In this document: piece after piece, positions 5,000 to 11,044 of the stretch
How positions within the stretch are numbered: the stretch's first letter is position 1
Layout: every line of letters starts with the position of its first letter
NCBI GenBank assembly: GCA_900551075.1
Contig: URVB01000076.1
Coordinates: 1 to 11,044, forward strand
Length of the DNA stretch: 11,044 nucleotides
Source: an uncultured Blautia sp.
GTDB lineage: Bacteria > Bacillota > Clostridia > Lachnospirales > Lachnospiraceae
Direction of reading: 5' to 3'
Notes under the pieces: generated by a model
Told to the model about the DNA's origin: nothing
What the model saw: only the letters and a program-made list of their open reading frames with translations
Database searches by the model: none
Program-made: the position numbers and the translations under genes

Positions 5000-6157
5000 A
5001 TGCAGTTTTCGAGAAGATTGGCTCTGTTTGGCAGCGAGATTTTTTCTGCTTTGAATGACAGACGTATGGAGCTGGAAGAACGCGGAATGAAAATCTACAA
5101 TATGAGTGTGGGTACTCCGGATTTTCCGACTCCCGTACATATTAAAGAAGCATTGGCAGAGACTGCCATGGATGATGAGAATTGGAAATACAGCCTTCGT
5201 GATTTGCCGGAGCTTTTGGAGGCGGTTTGTTCCTATTACCGCAGACGTTTTCAGGTAGAAATTACACCTGATATGGTAATGGCCGTATATGGAAGCCAGG
5301 AAGGGATGGGCCACTTAGGAATGGCGCTTTGTGACGAAGGCGATGTCGTGCTTCTTCCGGATCCGTGCTATCCGGTATTTGCAGCGGGAAGTCTTATGGC
5401 CGGGGCAGTTCCGTACTATTATCCTCTCATAGCGGAGCATGATTTCCTTCCTTATGTAAAGGGGATTCCGGAGGAAATTGCAAGGAAGGCAAAATATATG
5501 GTAGTTTCTCTGCCTTCCAATCCGGTTGGAAGTATTGCGGCGCCTGGGCTGTATGAGGAGATTGTGGAATTTGCAAAGACATACGACATTTTGATCATAC
5601 ATGACAATGCATACAGTGATATTATTTTTGACGGTGCTCATGGCGGAAGCTTTCTGGCTACACCAGGAGCAAAAGAAATTGGTGTAGAGTTTTTCAGTCT
5701 TTCCAAGTCCTTTAATGTAACCGGAGCAAGGATCAGCTTCCTTGTGGGAAGGCAGGATGTGATCGCAGCACTCCGGAAGCTTAGAAGCCAGATTGATTTC
5801 GGAATGTTTCTGCCCATACAGAAAGCGGCGATTGCTGCGTTAAACGGACCTCTGGAAAGTGTAAAAGAGCAATGCAAAAAGTATGAGGAGCGCAGAGACG
5901 CACTTTGTGCCGGGCTTCGCAGCATAGGCTGGGAGCTTCCGAACGGAAAGGGAACCATGTTCGTATGGGCCAGGCTTCCGGGCGGAAGAACAGACAGTAT
6001 GGCATTTTGTATGGAGCTCATGGAAAAGGCTGGTGTGATCGTGACACCTGGAGCCAGCTTCGGCCCTCATGGAGAGGGATATGTAAGATTTGCTCTGGTG
6101 CTGCCGCCAGAGCAAATTCAGGAGGTAGTGGCAGCGATTGGAAAGAGCGGTTTATAA
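5000..6157 (+). CDS. PLP-dependent aminotransferase, class I/II
   Basis: A 385-residue fold-type I aminotransferase. The Schiff-base lysine is Lys236 in SLSKSFNVTGAR, with Arg244 of the same motif binding the cofactor phosphate. Asn174 in LPSNPVG and Asp202/Tyr205 in HDNAYSD contact the pyridoxal ring, and Arg363 in YVRFAL should bind the substrate carboxylate. The N-terminal NMSVGTPDFPTP is typical of the aspartate/LL-diaminopimelate aminotransferase branch. These cytoplasmic enzymes move an amino group between an amino acid and a 2-oxo acid. Substrate cannot be assigned: aspartate, alanine, aromatic amino acids or diaminopimelate are all possible. It has its own promoter and lies alone between uvrB and the heat-shock operon, so context does not narrow the pathway. 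Length and all key residues are normal. Confidence 0.9.
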   Translation: MQFSRRLALFGSEIFSALNDRRMELEERGMKIYNMSVGTPDFPTPVHIKEALAETAMDDENWKYSLRDLPELLEAVCSYYRRRFQVEITPDMVMAVYGSQEGMGHLGMALCDEGDVVLLPDPCYPVFAAGSLMAGAVPYYYPLIAEHDFLPYVKGIPEEIARKAKYMVVSLPSNPVGSIAAPGLYEEIVEFAKTYDILIIHDNAYSDIIFDGAHGGSFLATPGAKEIGVEFFSLSKSFNVTGARISFLVGRQDVIAALRKLRSQIDFGMFLPIQKAAIAALNGPLESVKEQCKKYEERRDALCAGLRSIGWELPNGKGTMFVWARLPGGRTDSMAFCMELMEKAGVIVTPGASFGPHGEGYVRFALVLPPEQIQEVVAAIGKSGL

Positions 6158-6233
6158 GTAGAGAATAAATCAATGGATGGCAGGCTTCTTTTTTATTTCC
6201 TGATAATTTTTATAAAAAAATTCGGGAATCATA

Positions 6234-6262
6234 TTGACAAAAGAAAACATCGGTGCTATCTT
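6234..6262 (+). promoter_or_regulatory. Promoter of the hrcA-grpE-dnaK-dnaJ operon
   Basis: TTGACA (6234-6239, consensus -35), 17-nt spacer, TATCTT (6257-6262). Expected start near 6269, just before the CIRCE element. A vegetative sigma-A promoter combined with CIRCE is the class I heat-shock arrangement. The preceding gap after the aminotransferase stop contains an A/T-rich foldback (about 6200-6227) and a T-run but no convincing terminator. Confidence 0.8.
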
Positions 6263-6276
6263 TAAAAACGTAGATG

Positions 6277-6303
6277 TTAGCACTCCGAGCAAACGAGTGC
6301 TAA
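6277..6303. promoter_or_regulatory. CIRCE operator (HrcA binding site)
   Basis: TTAGCACTC (6277-6285), 9-nt spacer, GAGTGCTAA (6295-6303). Both arms match the CIRCE consensus without a mismatch. It begins 15 bp after the -10 element and lies in the 5' leader, 38 bp before the hrcA ATG. HrcA binds this inverted repeat and represses the operon until heat stress draws off the chaperonin that keeps HrcA active. Confidence 0.97.
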
Positions 6304-6340
6304 CAAACAAAAAGGAATACGAAGGAAGGGAGCTGGGTAC

Positions 6341-7402
6341 ATGGTAGAAGAAGTGCTGGATGACCGTAAGAAGCGGATTTTGAAAGCAATCATCAGGACT
6401 TACATGGAGACAGGCGAGCCGGTAGGCTCCAGGACCATTTCCAAATATACGGATTTGAATGTCAGCTCAGCAACCATCCGAAATGAAATGTCTGACCTGA
6501 CAGACCTGGGATACATCATTCAGCCTCATACATCGGCAGGGAGAATTCCTTCTGACAAAGGTTACCGGCTCTATGTAGATGAACTGATGCAGGAAAGGGA
6601 AGCAGAGATTGAAGAGCTTCGGAATCTGATGATAGAGAAAACCGACAAAATGGAAAAGGTGCTGAAAAAAGTAGCGAAGGTTCTTGCCTCCAATACGAAT
6701 TATGCAACTATGATTTCTGTACCGCAGTACAGCGGAAGCCGGCTGAAATTCATCCAGTTGTCCAGAGTCAATGAGCTTCAGCTTGTTGCGGTTGTCGTCT
6801 GCGAGGGTAATGTCATTCGGAATCAGATCATTAATTTGGATGAGGAAATGGATGATGAAACAATTTTGAAGCTGAATCTTCTTTTGAATACAAATCTGAA
6901 CGGACTGCCAATTCAGGATATCAACCTGGGTATGATTGCAAGACTGAAGGAACAGGCAGGTATTCACAGCAGTGTGGTAGCAACGGTTCTGGATGCGGTC
7001 GCAGCAACCATACATGTGGATGAAGAAGACCTGGAAATATATACCTCAGGCACCACGAACTTTTTCAAATATCCGGAGCTTTCAGATAAGAGCAAAGCAA
7101 GTGAATTGATTTCTACATTTGAAGAGAAGCAGCAGCTTGTGGATTTGGTAAAAGAGCGCATGGCGGATACTGAGAATACAGGTGTCCAGGTGTATATCGG
7201 AAACGAGCTTCCGATCCAGACGATGAAGGACTGCAGTGTTGTGACGGCGACATATGAATTGGGAGAGGGTATGCACGGAACAATTGGCATTGTCGGTCCG
7301 AAGCGTATGGATTATGAAAATGTGGTAAATAGCCTGAAGACACTGAAGACTGAGTTGGATCAGGTGTTCAGGAAAAATAAAAGCAACAGAGATTCTGAAT
7401 AG
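6341..7402 (+). CDS. hrcA: Heat-inducible transcription repressor HrcA
   Basis: A 353-residue protein of normal length. The N-terminal winged helix has the hallmark DDRKKRILKAIIRTY (7-21), EPVGSRTISK (26-35), SSATIRNEM (42-50), and the wing PHTSAGRIPSDKGYRLYVD (62-80). The central GAF-like and dimerisation region follows, and the C-terminus carries GTIGIVGPKRMDYENVV. HrcA binds CIRCE as a dimer and represses class I heat-shock genes; its folding depends on GroEL. Here it is first in the operon it controls, directly after a perfect CIRCE, so it is autoregulated. The start ATG is 8 nt after a purine-rich AAGGGAG (6326-6332). Confidence 0.98.
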   Translation: MVEEVLDDRKKRILKAIIRTYMETGEPVGSRTISKYTDLNVSSATIRNEMSDLTDLGYIIQPHTSAGRIPSDKGYRLYVDELMQEREAEIEELRNLMIEKTDKMEKVLKKVAKVLASNTNYATMISVPQYSGSRLKFIQLSRVNELQLVAVVVCEGNVIRNQIINLDEEMDDETILKLNLLLNTNLNGLPIQDINLGMIARLKEQAGIHSSVVATVLDAVAATIHVDEEDLEIYTSGTTNFFKYPELSDKSKASELISTFEEKQQLVDLVKERMADTENTGVQVYIGNELPIQTMKDCSVVTATYELGEGMHGTIGIVGPKRMDYENVVNSLKTLKTELDQVFRKNKSNRDSE

Positions 7403-7426
7403 AAATAGAAAGGCGGTAGAGAAAGC

Positions 7427-8086
7427 GTGTCAGAGGAAAATAAAAACACATCAGAAGTACAGGAGGACACAGCAGAAGAAATTCTGGAAAATGAGGCTGT
7501 AACGGAAACGCAGGAAAACGATGCCGAGACTGCTGAAGAAGCTGCTGCAGAGGAAGGTGAAGAAGCCGCGGGTGAGGATGTCCAACCGGAGACGGCAGAA
7601 GAGAAGCAGGAAGGTAAGACAAAAACCTCTTTTTTTGGAAAAAAGAAAAAAGAAAAGGATAAATATGAGCAGCAGATAGAAGAACTGACGGACCGTTTGA
7701 AAAGGTCTATGGCTGAGTTCGATAATTTCAGAAAGCGAACCGAAAAAGAAAAAGCGAGTATGTACATTATCGGAGCGAGAGAGATTGTTGAGAAGATTCT
7801 TCCGGTGGTCGATAATTTTGAAAGAGGCCTGGCCCAGGTAGCAGAGGGTGATGCATTTGCGGACGGAATGAAAATGATATATAAACAGCTTATGACTACC
7901 CTGGATGAGCTTGGGGTGAAGCCGATTGAAGCCGTAGGCAAAGAATTCGACCCGAATTTTCATAATGCAGTGATGCATGTGGATGATGAAACTGCAGGTG
8001 ACAATATGGTTGTGGAGGAACTTCAGAAAGGGTATACGTACAAAGACTTTGTTGTACGTCACAGTATGGTAAAGGTTGCAAACTGA
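7427..8086 (+). CDS. grpE: Nucleotide exchange factor GrpE
   Basis: A 219-residue protein starting at a GTG (7427-7429), with AGGCGG (7411-7416) 10 nt upstream and only 24 nt after hrcA. Residues 1-65 are disordered and strongly acidic, rich in Glu and Ala, followed by a lysine patch (FFGKKKKEKDK). The long coiled-coil dimer helix runs from about 80 to 135 and contains EFDNFRKRTEKEK. The C-terminal beta domain that opens the DnaK nucleotide cleft includes EFDPNFHNAVM (173-183) and GYTYKDFVVRHSMVKV (202-217). GrpE releases ADP from DnaK and can act as a thermosensor. The GTG start may lower its yield relative to DnaK. The acidic tail is common in Clostridia. Confidence 0.97.
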   Translation: MSEENKNTSEVQEDTAEEILENEAVTETQENDAETAEEAAAEEGEEAAGEDVQPETAEEKQEGKTKTSFFGKKKKEKDKYEQQIEELTDRLKRSMAEFDNFRKRTEKEKASMYIIGAREIVEKILPVVDNFERGLAQVAEGDAFADGMKMIYKQLMTTLDELGVKPIEAVGKEFDPNFHNAVMHVDDETAGDNMVVEELQKGYTYKDFVVRHSMVKVAN

Positions 8087-8116
8087 CCAGGAGCACTGAC
8101 ATGGCATACTTGGCGA

Positions 8117-8158
8117 ATGAAGCCTGGGTTAGTGAGAAAGTCCGCCTGGACACTTCAT
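8117..8158 (+). other. Stem-loop in the grpE-dnaK intergenic region
   Basis: Outer arms ATGAAG (8117-8122) and CTTCAT (8153-8158) enclose an inner hairpin GTCC-GCCT-GGAC (8140-8151). It lies in a 165-nt untranslated gap, the longest inside this operon, 93 nt before the dnaK ATG. No T-run follows, so it is not a terminator. It could be a processing or stability element that lets dnaK mRNA accumulate above hrcA and grpE, as is known for some heat-shock operons. I see no ORF and no clear second promoter in the gap. Confidence 0.35.
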
Positions 8159-8251
8159 GAATGACTTACAGGGTGAGGGAATGAATTTAGTGGCCAAGGC
8201 GTTTCAATATTATCAGAAAAAGTATATTTATCAATTTAGGAGGATAAAATC

Positions 8252-10129
8252 ATGGGAAAAATTATTGGCATTGACTTAGGAACAACAAACAGTTGTGTAG
8301 CTGTTATGGAAGGCGGACAGCCGACCGTTATCGCAAATACAGAAGGAGCAAGAACAACACCGTCTGTAGTTGCATTTACAAAAACAGGAGAGCGTCTGGT
8401 AGGTGAGCCTGCAAAACGTCAGGCAGTAACCAACGCAGAGAAAACAATTTCTTCTATTAAGAGAGAAATGGGAACCGACTACCGTGTAACAATTGATGAC
8501 AAAAAGTACTCTCCTCAGGAAATTTCCGCAATGATTCTTCAGAAGCTGAAAAAAGACGCAGAGGGATATCTGGGAGAAAATGTAACAGAGGCTGTCATTA
8601 CTGTACCGGCATATTTCAATGATGCGCAGCGTCAGGCAACTAAGGATGCGGGTAAGATCGCCGGCCTGGATGTAAAACGTATCATCAACGAGCCGACTGC
8701 AGCAGCGCTTGCATATGGCCTTGATAATGAAAAAGAACAGAAAATCATGGTATACGACCTTGGCGGCGGCACCTTTGATGTTTCTATTATTGAGATCGGT
8801 GACGGCGTTATCGAAGTACTTTCCACAGCAGGCAACAACCGTCTTGGCGGTGACGACTTTGACCAGAAGATTACAGATTACATGCTCTCTGAATTTAAAA
8901 AGGCTGAGGGCGTAGACTTAAGTAACGACAAAATGGCCCTTCAGAGATTGAAGGAAGCTGCCGAGAAAGCAAAAAAAGAGCTTTCTTCCGCAACAACAAC
9001 CAATATCAACCTGCCGTTCATCACAGCTACAGCAGAAGGTCCGAAACACTTCGATATGAACCTGTCAAGAGCAAAATTTGATGAGCTGACACATGACTTA
9101 GTAGAAAAAACTGCAGAGCCGGTTCGCCGTGCGCTGTCGGATGCAGGTATCACCGCATCCGAGCTGGGTCAGGTACTTCTGGTAGGCGGTTCTACCCGTA
9201 TCCCCGCAGTACAGGATAAGGTAAAACAACTGACAGGCAAAGAACCGAGCAAATCTCTGAATCCTGATGAATGTGTAGCGCTTGGAGCTTCCGTACAGGG
9301 AGGTAAGCTGGCAGGTGATGCAGGTGCAGGTGATATCCTTCTTCTGGATGTTACCCCGCTGTCCCTTTCTATCGAGACAATGGGCGGTATCGCAACCCGT
9401 CTGATCGAGAGAAATACCACCATTCCGACCAAAAAGAGCCAGGTTTTCTCCACTGCGGCAGATAACCAGACTGCAGTTGATATCAATGTTGTACAGGGCG
9501 AGCGTCAGTTTGCGAAAGACAACAAATCCTTAGGACAGTTCCGTCTGGATGGAATTCCGCCGGCAAGACGTGGAGTTCCGCAGATCGAGGTAACCTTTGA
9601 TATTGATGCGAACGGTATTGTTAATGTATCTGCCAAGGATCTGGGAACAGGAAAAGAGCAGCACATCACCATTACCGCAGGTTCCAATATGTCCGATTCT
9701 GAAATCGACAAGGCGGTAAAAGAAGCTGCTGAGTTCGAAGCACAGGATAAGAAACGTAAAGAAGCAATTGATACCAGAAACAATGCGGATTCCATGGTGT
9801 TCCAGGTTGAGAATGCATTGAAGGAAGCAGGCGATAAGCTGGATGCAAGTGATAAGGCGGCTGTAGAAGCAGATTTGAATGCTCTTAAGGAGCTGCTGGC
9901 ACAGACGGCAAACGTAGAAGATATGACAGAGACACAGGTTGCAGACATCAAGGCAGCGCAGGAGAAGATGATGGAAAGCGCGCAGAAGCTGTTCTCCAAG
10001 ATGTACGAGCAGGCACAGCAGGCTGGTCAGGCGGGCCCGGATATGAATATGGGCGGCGGTGCTTCCCAGGGCGGCAGCGAAGCCGGTTATGGTGATGATG
10101 TCGTAGACGCTGATTACAAAGAAGTCTGA
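8252..10129 (+). CDS. dnaK: Molecular chaperone DnaK (Hsp70)
   Basis: A 625-residue Hsp70. The ATPase domain starts GKIIGIDLGTTNSCVAV (2-18), with EPTAAALAYGL (147-157), phosphate loop DLGGGTFDVSI (169-179) and the adenosine motif LLVGGSTRIP near 313-322. The hydrophobic interdomain linker and first substrate-domain strands read LLLDVTPLSL near 362-371. The helical lid (from about 500) ends in a Gly/Met/Gln-rich tail and DADYKEV. DnaK binds exposed hydrophobic segments of unfolded proteins in an ATP cycle driven by DnaJ and reset by GrpE, both encoded beside it. The start follows a perfect AGGAGG (8238-8243) at 8-nt spacing, the strongest ribosome binding site of the operon, consistent with high expression. 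Confidence 0.99.
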   Translation: MGKIIGIDLGTTNSCVAVMEGGQPTVIANTEGARTTPSVVAFTKTGERLVGEPAKRQAVTNAEKTISSIKREMGTDYRVTIDDKKYSPQEISAMILQKLKKDAEGYLGENVTEAVITVPAYFNDAQRQATKDAGKIAGLDVKRIINEPTAAALAYGLDNEKEQKIMVYDLGGGTFDVSIIEIGDGVIEVLSTAGNNRLGGDDFDQKITDYMLSEFKKAEGVDLSNDKMALQRLKEAAEKAKKELSSATTTNINLPFITATAEGPKHFDMNLSRAKFDELTHDLVEKTAEPVRRALSDAGITASELGQVLLVGGSTRIPAVQDKVKQLTGKEPSKSLNPDECVALGASVQGGKLAGDAGAGDILLLDVTPLSLSIETMGGIATRLIERNTTIPTKKSQVFSTAADNQTAVDINVVQGERQFAKDNKSLGQFRLDGIPPARRGVPQIEVTFDIDANGIVNVSAKDLGTGKEQHITITAGSNMSDSEIDKAVKEAAEFEAQDKKRKEAIDTRNNADSMVFQVENALKEAGDKLDASDKAAVEADLNALKELLAQTANVEDMTETQVADIKAAQEKMMESAQKLFSKMYEQAQQAGQAGPDMNMGGGASQGGSEAGYGDDVVDADYKEV

Positions 10130-10161
10130 GAATAGAGTATAAAGCATAGGAATGAGAAAGC

Positions 10162-11044
10162 ATGGCTGATAAAAGAGATTACTACGAAGTCCTGGGCGTG
10201 GATAAAAACGCAGATGACGCAGATCTGAAAAAAGCATATCGTAAATTAGCCAAGAAATATCACCCGGATGTAAATCCGGGTGATAAAGATGCGGAAGCAA
10301 AGTTTAAAGAGGCTACGGAAGCATATACCGTGTTAAGTGATGCCGATAAGAGAAGACAGTATGACCAGTTTGGCCATGCTGCATTCGAAAACGGCGGAGG
10401 CGGTGCGGGCGGCTTTGGCGGCTTTGATTTTAGCGGCGCCGATATGGGCGATATCTTTGGCGATATTTTCGGGGATTTATTTGGCGGCGGCAGCAGAAGA
10501 CGTGCCAATAACGGTCCGATGAAGGGCGCTAATCTGCGGGCACGTATCAATATTACCTTCGAGGAGGCTGTATTTGGCTGTGAGAAGGAGCTGGAGATCG
10601 TTCTGAAGGATGAGTGTACGACTTGCCGCGGAACCGGGGCAAAGCCGGGGACACAGCCTGTTACCTGTCCGAAATGTAACGGAGAGGGGCAGATTGTCTA
10701 TACCCAGCAGTCCATGTTCGGTATGGTGCGGAATGTACAGACCTGTCCGGAATGCAGCGGAACGGGTAAAGTCATCAAAGAGAAGTGTACCTCCTGCCGC
10801 GGAACCGGGTATACCTCATCCAGAAGGAAGATTCAGGTGTCTGTTCCGGCGGGCATTGACAGTGGACAGAGTATCCGAATCCGCGAAAAGGGTGAGCCCG
10901 GAACAAACGGAGGTCCAAGAGGAGATTTGCTGGTAGAAGTAAATGTTGCACGCCATCCGATTTTCCAGAGGCAGGATATGAATATCTTTTCTACTGCGCC
11001 GATTACTTATGCACAGGCAGCACTGGGCGGTGATGTACGCATCA
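10162..11044 (+). CDS. dnaJ: Chaperone protein DnaJ (Hsp40), 3' end beyond the window
   Basis: 294 codons are visible, starting MADKRDYYEVLGV, 32 nt after dnaK with AGGA (10148-10151) 10 nt before the ATG. The J domain has His34-Pro35-Asp36, which triggers DnaK ATP hydrolysis, and ends QYDQFGHAAF. A Gly/Phe-rich linker covers about 78-110. The zinc-binding region has four CxxCxGxG repeats: CTTCRGTG (152), CPKCNGEG (169), CPECSGTG (195) and CTSCRGTG (209). The substrate-binding beta domain begins around 222 and is cut off at DVRI. This is a type I (class A) DnaJ, which delivers unfolded clients to DnaK. About 80-100 residues are probably missing at the C-terminus. Confidence 0.98.
   Translation, partial: MADKRDYYEVLGVDKNADDADLKKAYRKLAKKYHPDVNPGDKDAEAKFKEATEAYTVLSDADKRRQYDQFGHAAFENGGGGAGGFGGFDFSGADMGDIFGDIFGDLFGGGSRRRANNGPMKGANLRARINITFEEAVFGCEKELEIVLKDECTTCRGTGAKPGTQPVTCPKCNGEGQIVYTQQSMFGMVRNVQTCPECSGTGKVIKEKCTSCRGTGYTSSRRKIQVSVPAGIDSGQSIRIREKGEPGTNGGPRGDLLVEVNVARHPIFQRQDMNIFSTAPITYAQAALGGDVRI

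Noticed and set aside
7360..7941. 193-codon minus-strand ORF, serine and phenylalanine rich
   Set aside because: It is the antisense of the Glu/Ala-rich grpE 5' part, where biased codons leave the opposite strand open.

Overview
The window reads as chromosomal DNA of a low-to-medium-GC Gram-positive bacterium, most likely class Clostridia and perhaps a gut Lachnospiraceae member. The grounds are strong AGGAGG-type ribosome binding sites, an hrcA-grpE-dnaK-dnaJ operon behind a perfect CIRCE operator, a Gram-positive GAAC-N4-GTTC LexA-type box upstream of uvrB, and the look of the proteins. The taxon is inference; no search was possible.

Layout. Positions 1-91 hold the 3' end (domains V and VI) of a group II intron whose body lies off the left edge. 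From about 119 to somewhere before 1690 lies an IS91-family (HUH, Y2) insertion sequence on the minus strand. It carries a transposase gene and, downstream of it, a 59-codon acidic ORF that I do not recognise. A GC-rich hairpin beside a CAAG tetramer may be its replication-origin end. At 1749-2382 is a compact toxin-antitoxin pair (Phd/YefM-type antitoxin and PIN-domain RNase) with its own promoter. Positions 2383-2743 contain no gene but do hold a sigma-A-type promoter, a LexA-type box over the expected start site, and a spaced set of repeats in a long uvrB leader. uvrB (2744-4732) encodes the excision-repair helicase subunit. Positions 4733-4999 are non-coding, with an 18-bp direct repeat, a long hairpin and a good promoter for the next gene. 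A PLP-dependent class I/II aminotransferase occupies 5000-6157.

From 6234 to the right edge runs the class I heat-shock operon: promoter, CIRCE, hrcA, grpE (GTG start), a 165-nt gap with a stem-loop, dnaK, and dnaJ cut by the window end. HrcA is expected to bind CIRCE and so repress its own operon; GrpE and DnaJ are the nucleotide-exchange factor and J-domain partner of DnaK.

The left 2.4 kb is accessory DNA (intron, insertion sequence, toxin-antitoxin). The rest is conserved housekeeping and stress-response DNA. I see no clearly new multi-gene system. The least explained parts are the small ORF of the insertion sequence, its ends, the repeats in the uvrB leader and the structured gap after uvrB.
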